From assembly GCA_002483395.1 (NCBI GenBank), contig DLHV01000192.1, forward strand, positions 1,601 through 12,092: 10,492 nt of DNA. Direction: 5' to 3'. Of this stretch, positions 1-5,365 are shown one piece after another. The position numbers and the translations under genes are program-made. Position 1 is the first letter of the stretch, and every line of letters begins with the position of its first letter. Source of the DNA: Chloracidobacterium sp. UBA7659. Lineage in GTDB: Bacteria; Acidobacteriota; Blastocatellia; Pyrinomonadales; Pyrinomonadaceae. The notes under the pieces are model-generated. The model ran no database searches and was not told the DNA's origin. It saw only the letters and a program-made list of their open reading frames with translations.

Positions 1-1
1 C

Positions 2-451
2 GTAGTCGATATCGGCATCGAACATCCCAAACCTGAAAAATTTTCGTACCAGGTTGTTTTTCCAACATCTTTTGACCGCGATGCTAACGAAAAAAACAGT
101 TCGGCGGGCGACGCGGCTACCGGTTTCTACGAATCCAACGCGTCAAGCGGAATTGCGGCGGCGTATAAAGCATTTGCTTCAAAGGATATTCGCGTATTTC
201 GAGAGGGACAATTTCCGATTATTGGAAAAAGCAACCTGCTCTCGTATGTGAAAAGAACAAAGGGCCGGATATCTTTCACAAAGAGAAGTTCCTTTTTCGG
301 CGCTGCCGACCTTTCATATACGGTCAACACTTACTCGATCTCACTTGACGGCAAAGTCACTGAAAAGGGAAATTTTGTCCAGATCTGGAAGCGCGAAAAA
401 GGCCGCTGGCAAATCGTTCTGGACATTTTCAAACCTGTGCCGTCTTCCTAA
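2..451 (+). CDS. DUF4440/SnoaL-like (NTF2-fold) protein, 5' end outside window
   Basis: An open frame runs from the window edge to a TAA at 449-451, giving 149 residues with the true start lying upstream. The C-terminal part is typical of DUF4440/SnoaL-like NTF2-fold proteins: a 'KAFASKDIRVFREG' helix-strand, 'LSYTVNTYSI' and then 'KGNFVQIWKREKGRWQIVLD'. In this family the pattern of a strand ending KGxYVQIWKR followed by a final WKIVLDxxxP strand is characteristic. The fold is often used for small-molecule binding or simple enzymes, and the exact role cannot be told from sequence. An earlier part (about residues 1-45) resembles a preceding NTF2 domain or linker. The gene ends 14 bases before kdsD in the same direction, so the two may be cotranscribed. 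There is no visible link between an NTF2 protein and Kdo synthesis. Confidence 0.8.
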   Translation, partial: VVDIGIEHPKPEKFSYQVVFPTSFDRDANEKNSSAGDAATGFYESNASSGIAAAYKAFASKDIRVFREGQFPIIGKSNLLSYVKRTKGRISFTKRSSFFGAADLSYTVNTYSISLDGKVTEKGNFVQIWKREKGRWQIVLDIFKPVPSS

Positions 452-465
452 AGGCTCTGCTTAGA

Positions 466-1458
466 ATGAACCTACCGAAACAACAAACTGTCCCGGACAC
501 TTATCCAAAAGTTGTCGATCTGCTCCGAATGGAGGCTTTAGCTATTGAAAGAGCCGCCGGAAACCTCGATCCCGCAAGTGCGCGGCGTGCAATCGACCTT
601 ATGGCAGCCTGTGAAAATAAGATAATAGTAACAGGTGTCGGAAAATCCGGGGTAATTGCACAGAAGATCGCACAAACACTTACGAGCATCGGGACAGTAG
701 CAATCTTCGTTCATCCTTCCGACGCCATGCACGGCGGCCTCGGTGTCATAACCGCCGGTGACGTTGTCATCGCGTTGAGCAATTCCGGCGAAACCGACGA
801 GATCCTCGCCCTTATTCCGGCGCTTAAAAGCCGGGCGGTCCCGATAATCTCGATCATAGGCAATACCGATTCGACACTTTCGAGGCAATCCGACGTAGTT
901 CTCGACGCATCTGTCGATAAAGAGGCGTGCCCGCTCAATCTTGCACCGACAACATCAACCACGGTCGCTCTCGCCATCGGCGATGCTCTGGCAATGACGC
1001 TTATGCAATCGAGAGGCCTGACAGCCGAAGATTTCGCCGCCAATCACCCGGCTGGGCAATTGGGGAAACGGCTGACATTGAGAGTTGAGCACCTGATGCA
1101 TACGAGCCCAAATGTTAGCCCGGCGGATGGATGGCTCGATATAGTGAAAGCTCTATCGAAATATGCTCTCGGTGCAGTCAATGTTATCGACGCAGAAGGG
1201 AGCCCGATCGGTATTGTCACCGACGGCGACCTCCGCCGATCGATCGAACGCAACGGTGCTTCGGACCTCATCTCCTTAAAGGCCGAGCAGATGATGACGA
1301 AACAACCGACGACCGCGAAACCCGAAATGCTGGCATTTAACGCTCTTCAGTTGATGGAGAATCGCTCGTCGCAAATATCGGTACTTCCGGTGGTTGACGA
1401 CGAAGGCCGTTGTCTTGGCTTGCTCAGGCTGCACGATGTTGTGAGGAGCGGATTGTGA
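466..1458 (+). CDS. kdsD: Arabinose-5-phosphate isomerase (SIS + tandem CBS domains)
   Basis: The product interconverts D-ribulose 5-phosphate and D-arabinose 5-phosphate in the cytoplasm, the first committed step toward Kdo for lipopolysaccharide. The 330 residues match the usual length of KdsD/GutQ proteins (about 320-330). The N-terminal SIS domain (about 25-190) shows GVGKSG (57-62), HPSDAMHGGLG (83-93), SNSGETDE (105-112), the hallmark LNLAPTTSTT (157-166) and HPAGQLG (194-200). By alignment in memory with the E. coli enzyme, Lys60, Glu112, Glu153 and His194 fall at the catalytic positions. Two CBS domains follow (about 205-262 and 273-328). The usual HGDLG is HGGLG here. The ATG at 466 has only a weak ribosome-binding site, but the N-terminus matches family length. 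No kdsC phosphatase gene follows, although they are adjacent in many proteobacteria. GutQ-like sugar isomerase is the alternative name. Confidence 0.93.
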   Translation: MNLPKQQTVPDTYPKVVDLLRMEALAIERAAGNLDPASARRAIDLMAACENKIIVTGVGKSGVIAQKIAQTLTSIGTVAIFVHPSDAMHGGLGVITAGDVVIALSNSGETDEILALIPALKSRAVPIISIIGNTDSTLSRQSDVVLDASVDKEACPLNLAPTTSTTVALAIGDALAMTLMQSRGLTAEDFAANHPAGQLGKRLTLRVEHLMHTSPNVSPADGWLDIVKALSKYALGAVNVIDAEGSPIGIVTDGDLRRSIERNGASDLISLKAEQMMTKQPTTAKPEMLAFNALQLMENRSSQISVLPVVDDEGRCLGLLRLHDVVRSGL

Positions 1459-1501
1459 AACAGGGGCGCAAGTCGCATTGTGCAACGCTTCTGGTTGTCC
1501 A

Positions 1502-1938
1502 TCATCTAACATCATAAAGATACAAGATGGCGGCCCAACCTTCAGGTAATAATGTCGGGCTCTTATCTAATTCCGGACCGTACCGCAGCATTTGTTCAAG
1601 AAAATACTTCGAATGCCAGAACGCTTCAAGGATCGGACGCGTCTCGGCCAGCCATTTAGAGTTTGTTTCGTTCCAGTCAAAAGTTTTCCCTAGGGCTTCA
1701 TCGGTAATACCGCGAAACCATTGATTGAGGATAAACCGTCCGGTGCGATCCTTTCAAATAAATGAACCGCCCTTTCTATCTCGCTGGCGGCTCCAAATAC
1801 CTTAAAGCTTTGGTGATAGAATCGATAAACATAATCCTCTTCAACTGTTAGAAAAATCTTGTAGAGGCTTTCGATGTCCGAAAGATTGTCTTTTATGTGG
1901 TTTAATAACTTGTCGGATTGCTGTTGACGGAAATCCAT
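1502..1938 (-). pseudogene. Conserved small protein of unknown function, interrupted by one frameshift
   Basis: On the minus strand the ATG at 1938 opens a frame encoding 68 plausible residues (MDFRQQQSDKLL... to ...LFERIAPDG). It then runs into unrelated codons and a stop at 1690-1692. At 1735 a second frame takes over, with no stop until TGA at 1502-1504. It encodes FILNQWFRGI, ETRPILEAFWHSKYFLEQML and a final PEGWAAILYLYDVR. Joined, they give about 145 residues resembling a family of short soluble proteins of unknown function with 'YRFYHQSFKV', 'LNxWF', 'TRPIxEAFxHxxYFLE' and a terminal 'GWAALLYLYxxR'. The recall of this family is from memory. The break lies in the run AAACC (plus strand 1733-1737), and restoring one base there reconnects the frames. 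It may therefore be a true pseudogene or a homopolymer sequencing error. A TTG at 1956 is a possible earlier start. The gene converges on kdsD with a 43-base gap. Confidence 0.72.
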
Positions 1939-2020
1939 CGTATTTTTTCCAATCAATTTATGGGTGTACGGGCAACATCCCTGGCAACTTTCAATTTGCC
2001 TGTTATATCTATAACTCAGG

Positions 2021-2038
2021 AATCGAATGGAATCGAAT
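2021..2038. repeat. Direct repeat AATCGAAT x2 with 10-bp period
   Basis: Two identical 8-base copies of AATCGAAT begin at 2021 and 2031, separated by GG. They lie about 40 bases upstream of the GTG start at 2079. The spacing is one helical turn, as expected for two protomers of a DNA-binding protein on one face of the helix, but with only two copies this may be chance. An AT-rich stretch just upstream (TTATATCTATAAC, about 2003-2015) could contain a -10 element; no convincing -35 box was found. Confidence 0.3.
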
Positions 2039-2078
2039 CACGAAGCTAAATTTCGGCAGGACGACAGGAGAAGAAGGG

Positions 2079-2750
2079 GTGAAAAAAGTATTTGGTATAT
2101 TTGTGGCTCTTGTTTTGTGTGCGTCTTTTGGAACCGCACAGCGGGTTGAGGTAGCGATCAGCCTCAACGAAGCTTTTTTCGATTCTCTGCTTGACGCCGT
2201 TTATCTAAATGCGGGGCCGATAGAATTTTCCATTGCAAATGGAAATACCAAAAACCGCCAGAAACGTTCGGGCGTTGTGGCCTTTACCGAGAATGTCGAA
2301 CCTGCCTGCAAAGAAGTGATACAGCTTCTCCGTGAAAACAACGGTGTGCGCACCGCAGTTCGTTTCCGCGAAGGGAAAATTTATGCCCCGCTTGCGTTTA
2401 CGGGAAACTATCGCCCGCCGTTTGTCGGCTGCGTCCCGTTTTCGGGGTATGCCGAAACAAACATCGATCTTGAATTCGATCAGGACAACCAACGCCTGAT
2501 CGCCAGAGCAAAGGTATTGAATGTTGTGCTCAATGGAACCGGCGGCGTCGGCGGCAGCGTAATTGCGAAGCTGGTACAGAGTTCGATCGACAAGAAAATA
2601 AACCCGATCGAGATCATTCGAATGGACAAAATGTCCTTCATGCTGCCAGTGCAAAATGGTGCGAATCTTCGTATGAGAGCAACCGGCCTTCGCCATGAGG
2701 TAGAGAACGGAGCATTGAAGATCCATATCGCCTACGAATTTTCCAAGTGA
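2079..2750 (+). CDS. Exported protein of unknown function, possibly tubular lipid-binding (YceB/DUF1439-like)
   Basis: The start is GTG at 2079, chosen because AGGAG (2066-2070) lies 8 bases upstream and the following residues form a signal peptide. Residues 1-20 are MKK plus a hydrophobic core ending in GTA, with likely signal peptidase I cleavage before Gln21. Cys14 is in the hydrophobic core but without a good lipobox. The mature ~200 residues alternate as amphipathic beta strands, with a Gly-rich turn (NGTGGVGG, 152-159) followed by an amphipathic helix (LVQSSIDKKINP, 165-176) and a final strand pair ending in YEFSK. This order loosely recalls periplasmic TULIP-like lipid-binding proteins such as YceB, but I do not recognise the family with certainty. 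Cys77 and Cys118 could form a disulfide. It is a stand-alone gene, convergent with the next gene across a 48-base gap. Confidence 0.7.
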   Translation: MKKVFGIFVALVLCASFGTAQRVEVAISLNEAFFDSLLDAVYLNAGPIEFSIANGNTKNRQKRSGVVAFTENVEPACKEVIQLLRENNGVRTAVRFREGKIYAPLAFTGNYRPPFVGCVPFSGYAETNIDLEFDQDNQRLIARAKVLNVVLNGTGGVGGSVIAKLVQSSIDKKINPIEIIRMDKMSFMLPVQNGANLRMRATGLRHEVENGALKIHIAYEFSK

Positions 2751-2798
2751 CATGCCCTGCGTCCTGTGAGTTTCAATCTGGCATAACACGCAACAATG

Positions 2799-3731
2799 TT
2801 AACCGCCTGATGGTATCCATCCGTAATTCTCGAAACAGCGCCATCCTTTAGCCGGACCTTGCAGCAACCTCGGCACGCTTCTCCATTTGTTCAATGCGTC
2901 GTCCTGGCTTGATCCGCCAGCCAGTGATATGCCGTGGTAAGCACGTGCCCTCATCCCGTTAAAGTCAGGGTAAGCCCACTCTTGCATATGTATTATTATC
3001 AGGACTCCCTCGCCCCGATTGAGGATATTCTCGATAGCCGTCGCGTGTTTTGTTTTCAGGTCTTCCTCAATTCTCCATTGAATTCCTTTGTCGCCGAGCC
3101 ACTGGATTCCGCCCGCAAGTGCCATACCGATTGCGGCCGCGGCGTTCTGGTTTCTCATCATCCTTCCACCGGCCCCTTTCGGCATTCCGCGCAGGTCGGG
3201 AACGCCGGTTCCTGAATTTGCGGGAAGCTTGGCAGGGGTTACGCCAATCGGACCGCTCGAAACAAGCTTAAACGATGCCCGGATCTGGCCTACGAGCGGG
3301 GTCGGCTGCCCATTCTTATGTACAATGCAAAGCTGGTTGCCGCCCCGGACGTACTCTGGCCCTATGATTATGTCGTATTGGTTGCGGTCGATCTTGTTAG
3401 CTTTCAGAAAACTCTCGAACGTTTCGCCGTACATTTCATTCATTCGCCCGGTTTTAATAATGTCCAATGCCTGTTTTCCGCCCGGTCCGTTAAAGAACTG
3501 CGCCCAACGCGGATCCGTGCGGAGATCGAGTACCCGGCCAAGGCTACTTGGATCAATATTTGTCGTCAACACTACCTGCTTATTGGCGTCAGTCGTACGC
3601 GTTGTCGCATATAGCTTTGCAACGTCGTAGCGATCAGTCAGATACGTGCCATCGCCAAAATCGTGAATCGAACCTCCTGGTTTTGAGACCGGCCCCCCTG
3701 CCGCTTCACCGCGAAACCATGTTTCAGCCAT
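2799..3731 (-). CDS. Putative effector/toxin with ADP-ribosyltransferase-like N-terminal domain
   Basis: The frame extends to 3797, but the start is placed at the ATG at 3731 because AGGAGG lies about 7 bases before it (plus-strand 3739-3744). This gives 310 residues with no signal peptide. The N-terminal 140 residues look like an ADP-ribosyltransferase-fold domain: WFRGE (5-9) with Arg7, then HDFGDGTYLTDRYDVAKLYA (23-42). The latter matches the DFGxGxYxT...A..Y(W)A pattern of DUF3990/PARP-like toxins. The domain closes with GPEYVRGGNQLCIVHK (124-139). The expected catalytic glutamate near the last strand is unclear: Gln133 sits there, and Glu126 is nearby. A Gly/Pro linker (about 160-190) leads to an Ala/Gly-rich helix (197-213) and a C-terminal domain with EGVLIIIHMQEW (241-252). 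The domain assignment is from motif pattern. Release by an injection system is inference, and no injection-system or immunity gene is visible nearby. Confidence 0.62.
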   Translation of the reverse strand: MAETWFRGEAAGGPVSKPGGSIHDFGDGTYLTDRYDVAKLYATTRTTDANKQVVLTTNIDPSSLGRVLDLRTDPRWAQFFNGPGGKQALDIIKTGRMNEMYGETFESFLKANKIDRNQYDIIIGPEYVRGGNQLCIVHKNGQPTPLVGQIRASFKLVSSGPIGVTPAKLPANSGTGVPDLRGMPKGAGGRMMRNQNAAAAIGMALAGGIQWLGDKGIQWRIEEDLKTKHATAIENILNRGEGVLIIIHMQEWAYPDFNGMRARAYHGISLAGGSSQDDALNKWRSVPRLLQGPAKGWRCFENYGWIPSGG

Positions 3732-3816
3732 AATCGAATCCTCCTTTTTTTGAAAAGATTTTAACCCCGAATCGATCAACCGCATGGCCGCGACCATTTT
3801 TTAGGTACCGGTTTGC

Positions 3817-3840
3817 TTGATTGACGGTCAAACGAATCAA
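3817..3840. promoter_or_regulatory. Nested palindromes, possible operator
   Basis: TTGACGGTCAA at 3821-3831 is a perfect inverted repeat around one G. It lies inside a wider pair, TTGATT (3817-3822) with AATCAA (3835-3840). It sits about 90 bases upstream of the ART-like gene's ATG on the minus strand and about 225 bases upstream of the Gln-rich gene. Nested dyads like this are typical of binding sites for dimeric repressors, and TTGACC on the minus strand could also serve as a -35 box. This is a prediction from symmetry only. Confidence 0.35.
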
Positions 3841-4022
3841 ATTTGCGGTTATTCCGGTAATTTTTATTTGCGTCACAGTCGCACGAAATCCGCGGTTTGC
3901 ATCGTCCCAATTCGTCGGTCTGTCAACGAAATGGTATTCATAAATACTTTTGATCGGTCTTTTCGCCCGTTTTTGCGTAATTTAGACGTGTGGAACACTA
4001 TTTGCCCTATATTAGGCAGAGT

Positions 4023-4046
4023 CACGTTTGCCTGGCAAAAAGCGTG
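4023..4046 (+). promoter_or_regulatory. Stem-loop in the 5' leader of the Gln-rich gene
   Basis: CACG (4023-4026) pairs with CGTG (4043-4046), and TTTGC (4027-4031) pairs with GCAAA (4035-4039), leaving a CTG loop and an AAG bulge. The structure ends about 17 bases before the ATG, just in front of the ribosome-binding site. It could stabilise the mRNA or affect initiation. It does not match a riboswitch class I can name, and there is no T-run for termination. Confidence 0.4.
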
Positions 4047-4063
4047 GGGAAAAGGGGACAAAT

Positions 4064-5284
4064 ATGAACAACTATCTACGTCGAATTAGTTTTGCCTCAT
4101 TGATCTGCGGCGCATTGTTCTTCGGATTGACTGCTGAGGCCGCAACTCAGCGAGGTCGTTCGAAAGATCGCGGCGACAATCAACCGGCTAAACAGGAACA
4201 GCAGACCAGGCAGGAAGCCAAACCGGAGCGTCAGCAGCAGCAAGTCCGCCCTGAGCGGAATGTCCGTCAGGAGCAGGGTGAAAGGGTAAGACAGCAGCAG
4301 CAACAACAGGAACAGATTCGCAATGCTCGTTCGCAACAACAGGAAGCGGACATGCGTGAGCGTCGCCAGCAGCAGCAACAGGAACAGATTCGCAATGCTC
4401 GTTCGCAACAACAGGAAGCGGACATCCGCCAGCGTCGCCAACAGCAGCAGGAGGAATTCCGTCAGCAGCAGGAACAGCAAATTCGCAATGAGCGGACAAA
4501 ACAGGAAACAGAAATGCGGCAGCGCCGAGAACGGCAGCAGCAGGAACAGATCCGTGTCCAGCAGCAGCGGCAAGAGCAGATCAGAAACGCCCGCACGAAA
4601 CAGGACGAAAGATCGTGGCGTGACAGACAGCAGCAACAGGAACAGGTTCGCGTGGAGCGAGACCGCAAACCTCAGGCAGATAACAGGGGAAACAACGGTC
4701 GTGGCTACCAGCAGATAGATCGCCGCCAACAGGAAGAACTCCAACAACGTCGCGTCAGCCAGTACAAAGAGCGGTGGCAGAACTGGCAGTATATCCAGAA
4801 CCAGCGTCAGCGCCAGTTGGAGCAGCAGCGTCGCCGGGCATATCTGCGGTACCAGCAGCGGTATTGGGACCGAATTCGGCGTGACCAGCTTCGCCTTCAG
4901 CAGGCTCGCTATTACAACAGCCTTATCTACGATTACCGGTATCGACGCGGCGGCAGTTATTACTACACGAGCCAATATGGCGCCCAAATGCTTCGAGACG
5001 CCGTGAATTACGGTTACGAGGAAGGCTTCCGCGCCGGAGTTGCCGACAGAGAGGACGGCTGGGGCTATAACTATTCCGCGTCGTACGGCTATCAGGACGC
5101 CAGCTTCGGTTATGATAACTGCTATATTGATATGGCCGATTACAATTACTATTTCCGTGAAGGTTTCCGACGCGGTTACGAAGACGGTTACTATGGCCGC
5201 TACCGGTACGGAAATTACTCGAACGGCAGGTACAGCATATTGGGTGCGGTTCTAGGGGCTATCCTTGATATCGCAAGATTCTAA
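4064..5284 (+). CDS. Secreted Gln/Arg-rich repetitive protein with Tyr/Gly-rich C-terminus
   Basis: The frame opens upstream at a TTG (4028), but the ATG at 4064 is chosen: AAGGGGA lies about 5 bases ahead and the next residues form a signal peptide (1-26, MNNYLRR + hydrophobic core + AEA). Residues 27-255 are dominated by Gln, Arg and Glu in heptad-like runs, probably long helix or coiled coil, including two near-identical 24-residue units (about 81-129). Residues 256-300 are Arg/Tyr-rich. Residues 310-380 carry a loosely repeated motif, GYEEGFRAGVADREDG (317-332) and YFREGFRRGYEDG (363-375), of the form YxxGFxxGxxD. The C-terminus is hydrophobic (SILGAVLGAILDIARF). The product is 406 residues long, exported, with very high positive charge. 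Function is unknown. An envelope-associated, RNA/polyanion-binding or aggregating protein is possible but unproven. An intrinsic terminator follows directly. The long open antisense frames here are by-products of the CAG/CGT-rich codons. Confidence 0.8.
   Translation: MNNYLRRISFASLICGALFFGLTAEAATQRGRSKDRGDNQPAKQEQQTRQEAKPERQQQQVRPERNVRQEQGERVRQQQQQQEQIRNARSQQQEADMRERRQQQQQEQIRNARSQQQEADIRQRRQQQQEEFRQQQEQQIRNERTKQETEMRQRRERQQQEQIRVQQQRQEQIRNARTKQDERSWRDRQQQQEQVRVERDRKPQADNRGNNGRGYQQIDRRQQEELQQRRVSQYKERWQNWQYIQNQRQRQLEQQRRRAYLRYQQRYWDRIRRDQLRLQQARYYNSLIYDYRYRRGGSYYYTSQYGAQMLRDAVNYGYEEGFRAGVADREDGWGYNYSASYGYQDASFGYDNCYIDMADYNYYFREGFRRGYEDGYYGRYRYGNYSNGRYSILGAVLGAILDIARF
4304..4425 (+). repeat. 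Tandem repeat inside Gln-rich gene, 72-bp period
   Basis: A 50-base segment beginning CAACAGGAACAG at 4304-4353 recurs without difference at 4376-4425, a 72-base period that keeps the frame (24 residues). The units encode QQEQIRNARSQQQEADM/I. Further, more diverged units follow (IRNERTKQETEMRQRR, IRNARTKQDERSWRDR). The near-identity at the DNA level points to recent duplication or gene conversion, and the number of copies may vary between strains. Confidence 0.85.
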
Positions 5285-5305
5285 ACTCACGCCAATCATG
5301 AACTT

Positions 5306-5342
5306 AAGCCTCATCCGGACTCGAATCGGATGAGGCTTTTTT
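5306..5342 (+). terminator. Intrinsic terminator after the Gln-rich gene
   Basis: AAGCCTCATCCG (5306-5317) pairs perfectly with CGGATGAGGCTT (5327-5338) across a 9-base loop, and a run of six T follows from 5337. It begins 21 bases after the stop codon. The minus-strand metallopeptidase gene ends just beyond at 5366, so the hairpin may also limit transcription from that side, although the T-run favours the plus strand. Confidence 0.92.
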
Positions 5343-5365
5343 AACAAAGGCTTGCGGAGATTCTT

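Larger units (their letters stand above)
3732..4063. other. 332-bp intergenic region between divergent effector-like and Gln-rich genes
   Basis: No open frame here has coding character. The left edge holds the strong ribosome-binding site of the minus-strand ART-like gene. The middle holds a palindromic cluster at 3817-3840. The right end holds a stem-loop at 4023-4046 and the ribosome-binding site AAGGGGA (about 4053-4059) of the Gln-rich gene. The stretch 3850-4000 is AT-richer than its surroundings. A -10-like TATATT (4008-4013) was seen without a convincing -35. Promoters for both genes must lie here, but they cannot be fixed by eye. Confidence 0.5.

Noticed and set aside
2205..2789. A 194-codon minus-strand frame opposite the exported protein gene
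   Set aside because: The plus-strand frame has a Shine-Dalgarno site and signal peptide; the antisense frame has neither.
3088..3630. A 180-codon plus-strand frame opposite the ART-like gene
   Set aside because: It has low coding character and no start signals, while the minus-strand gene has AGGAGG and ART-like motifs.
4097..4987. A long Leu-rich open frame (296 codons) on the minus strand opposite the Gln-rich gene
   Set aside because: It is the mirror of CAG/CAA and CGT codons, which read as Leu/Thr/Ala on the other strand. It has no ribosome-binding site, and the plus-strand frame has a signal peptide, an RBS and a terminator.
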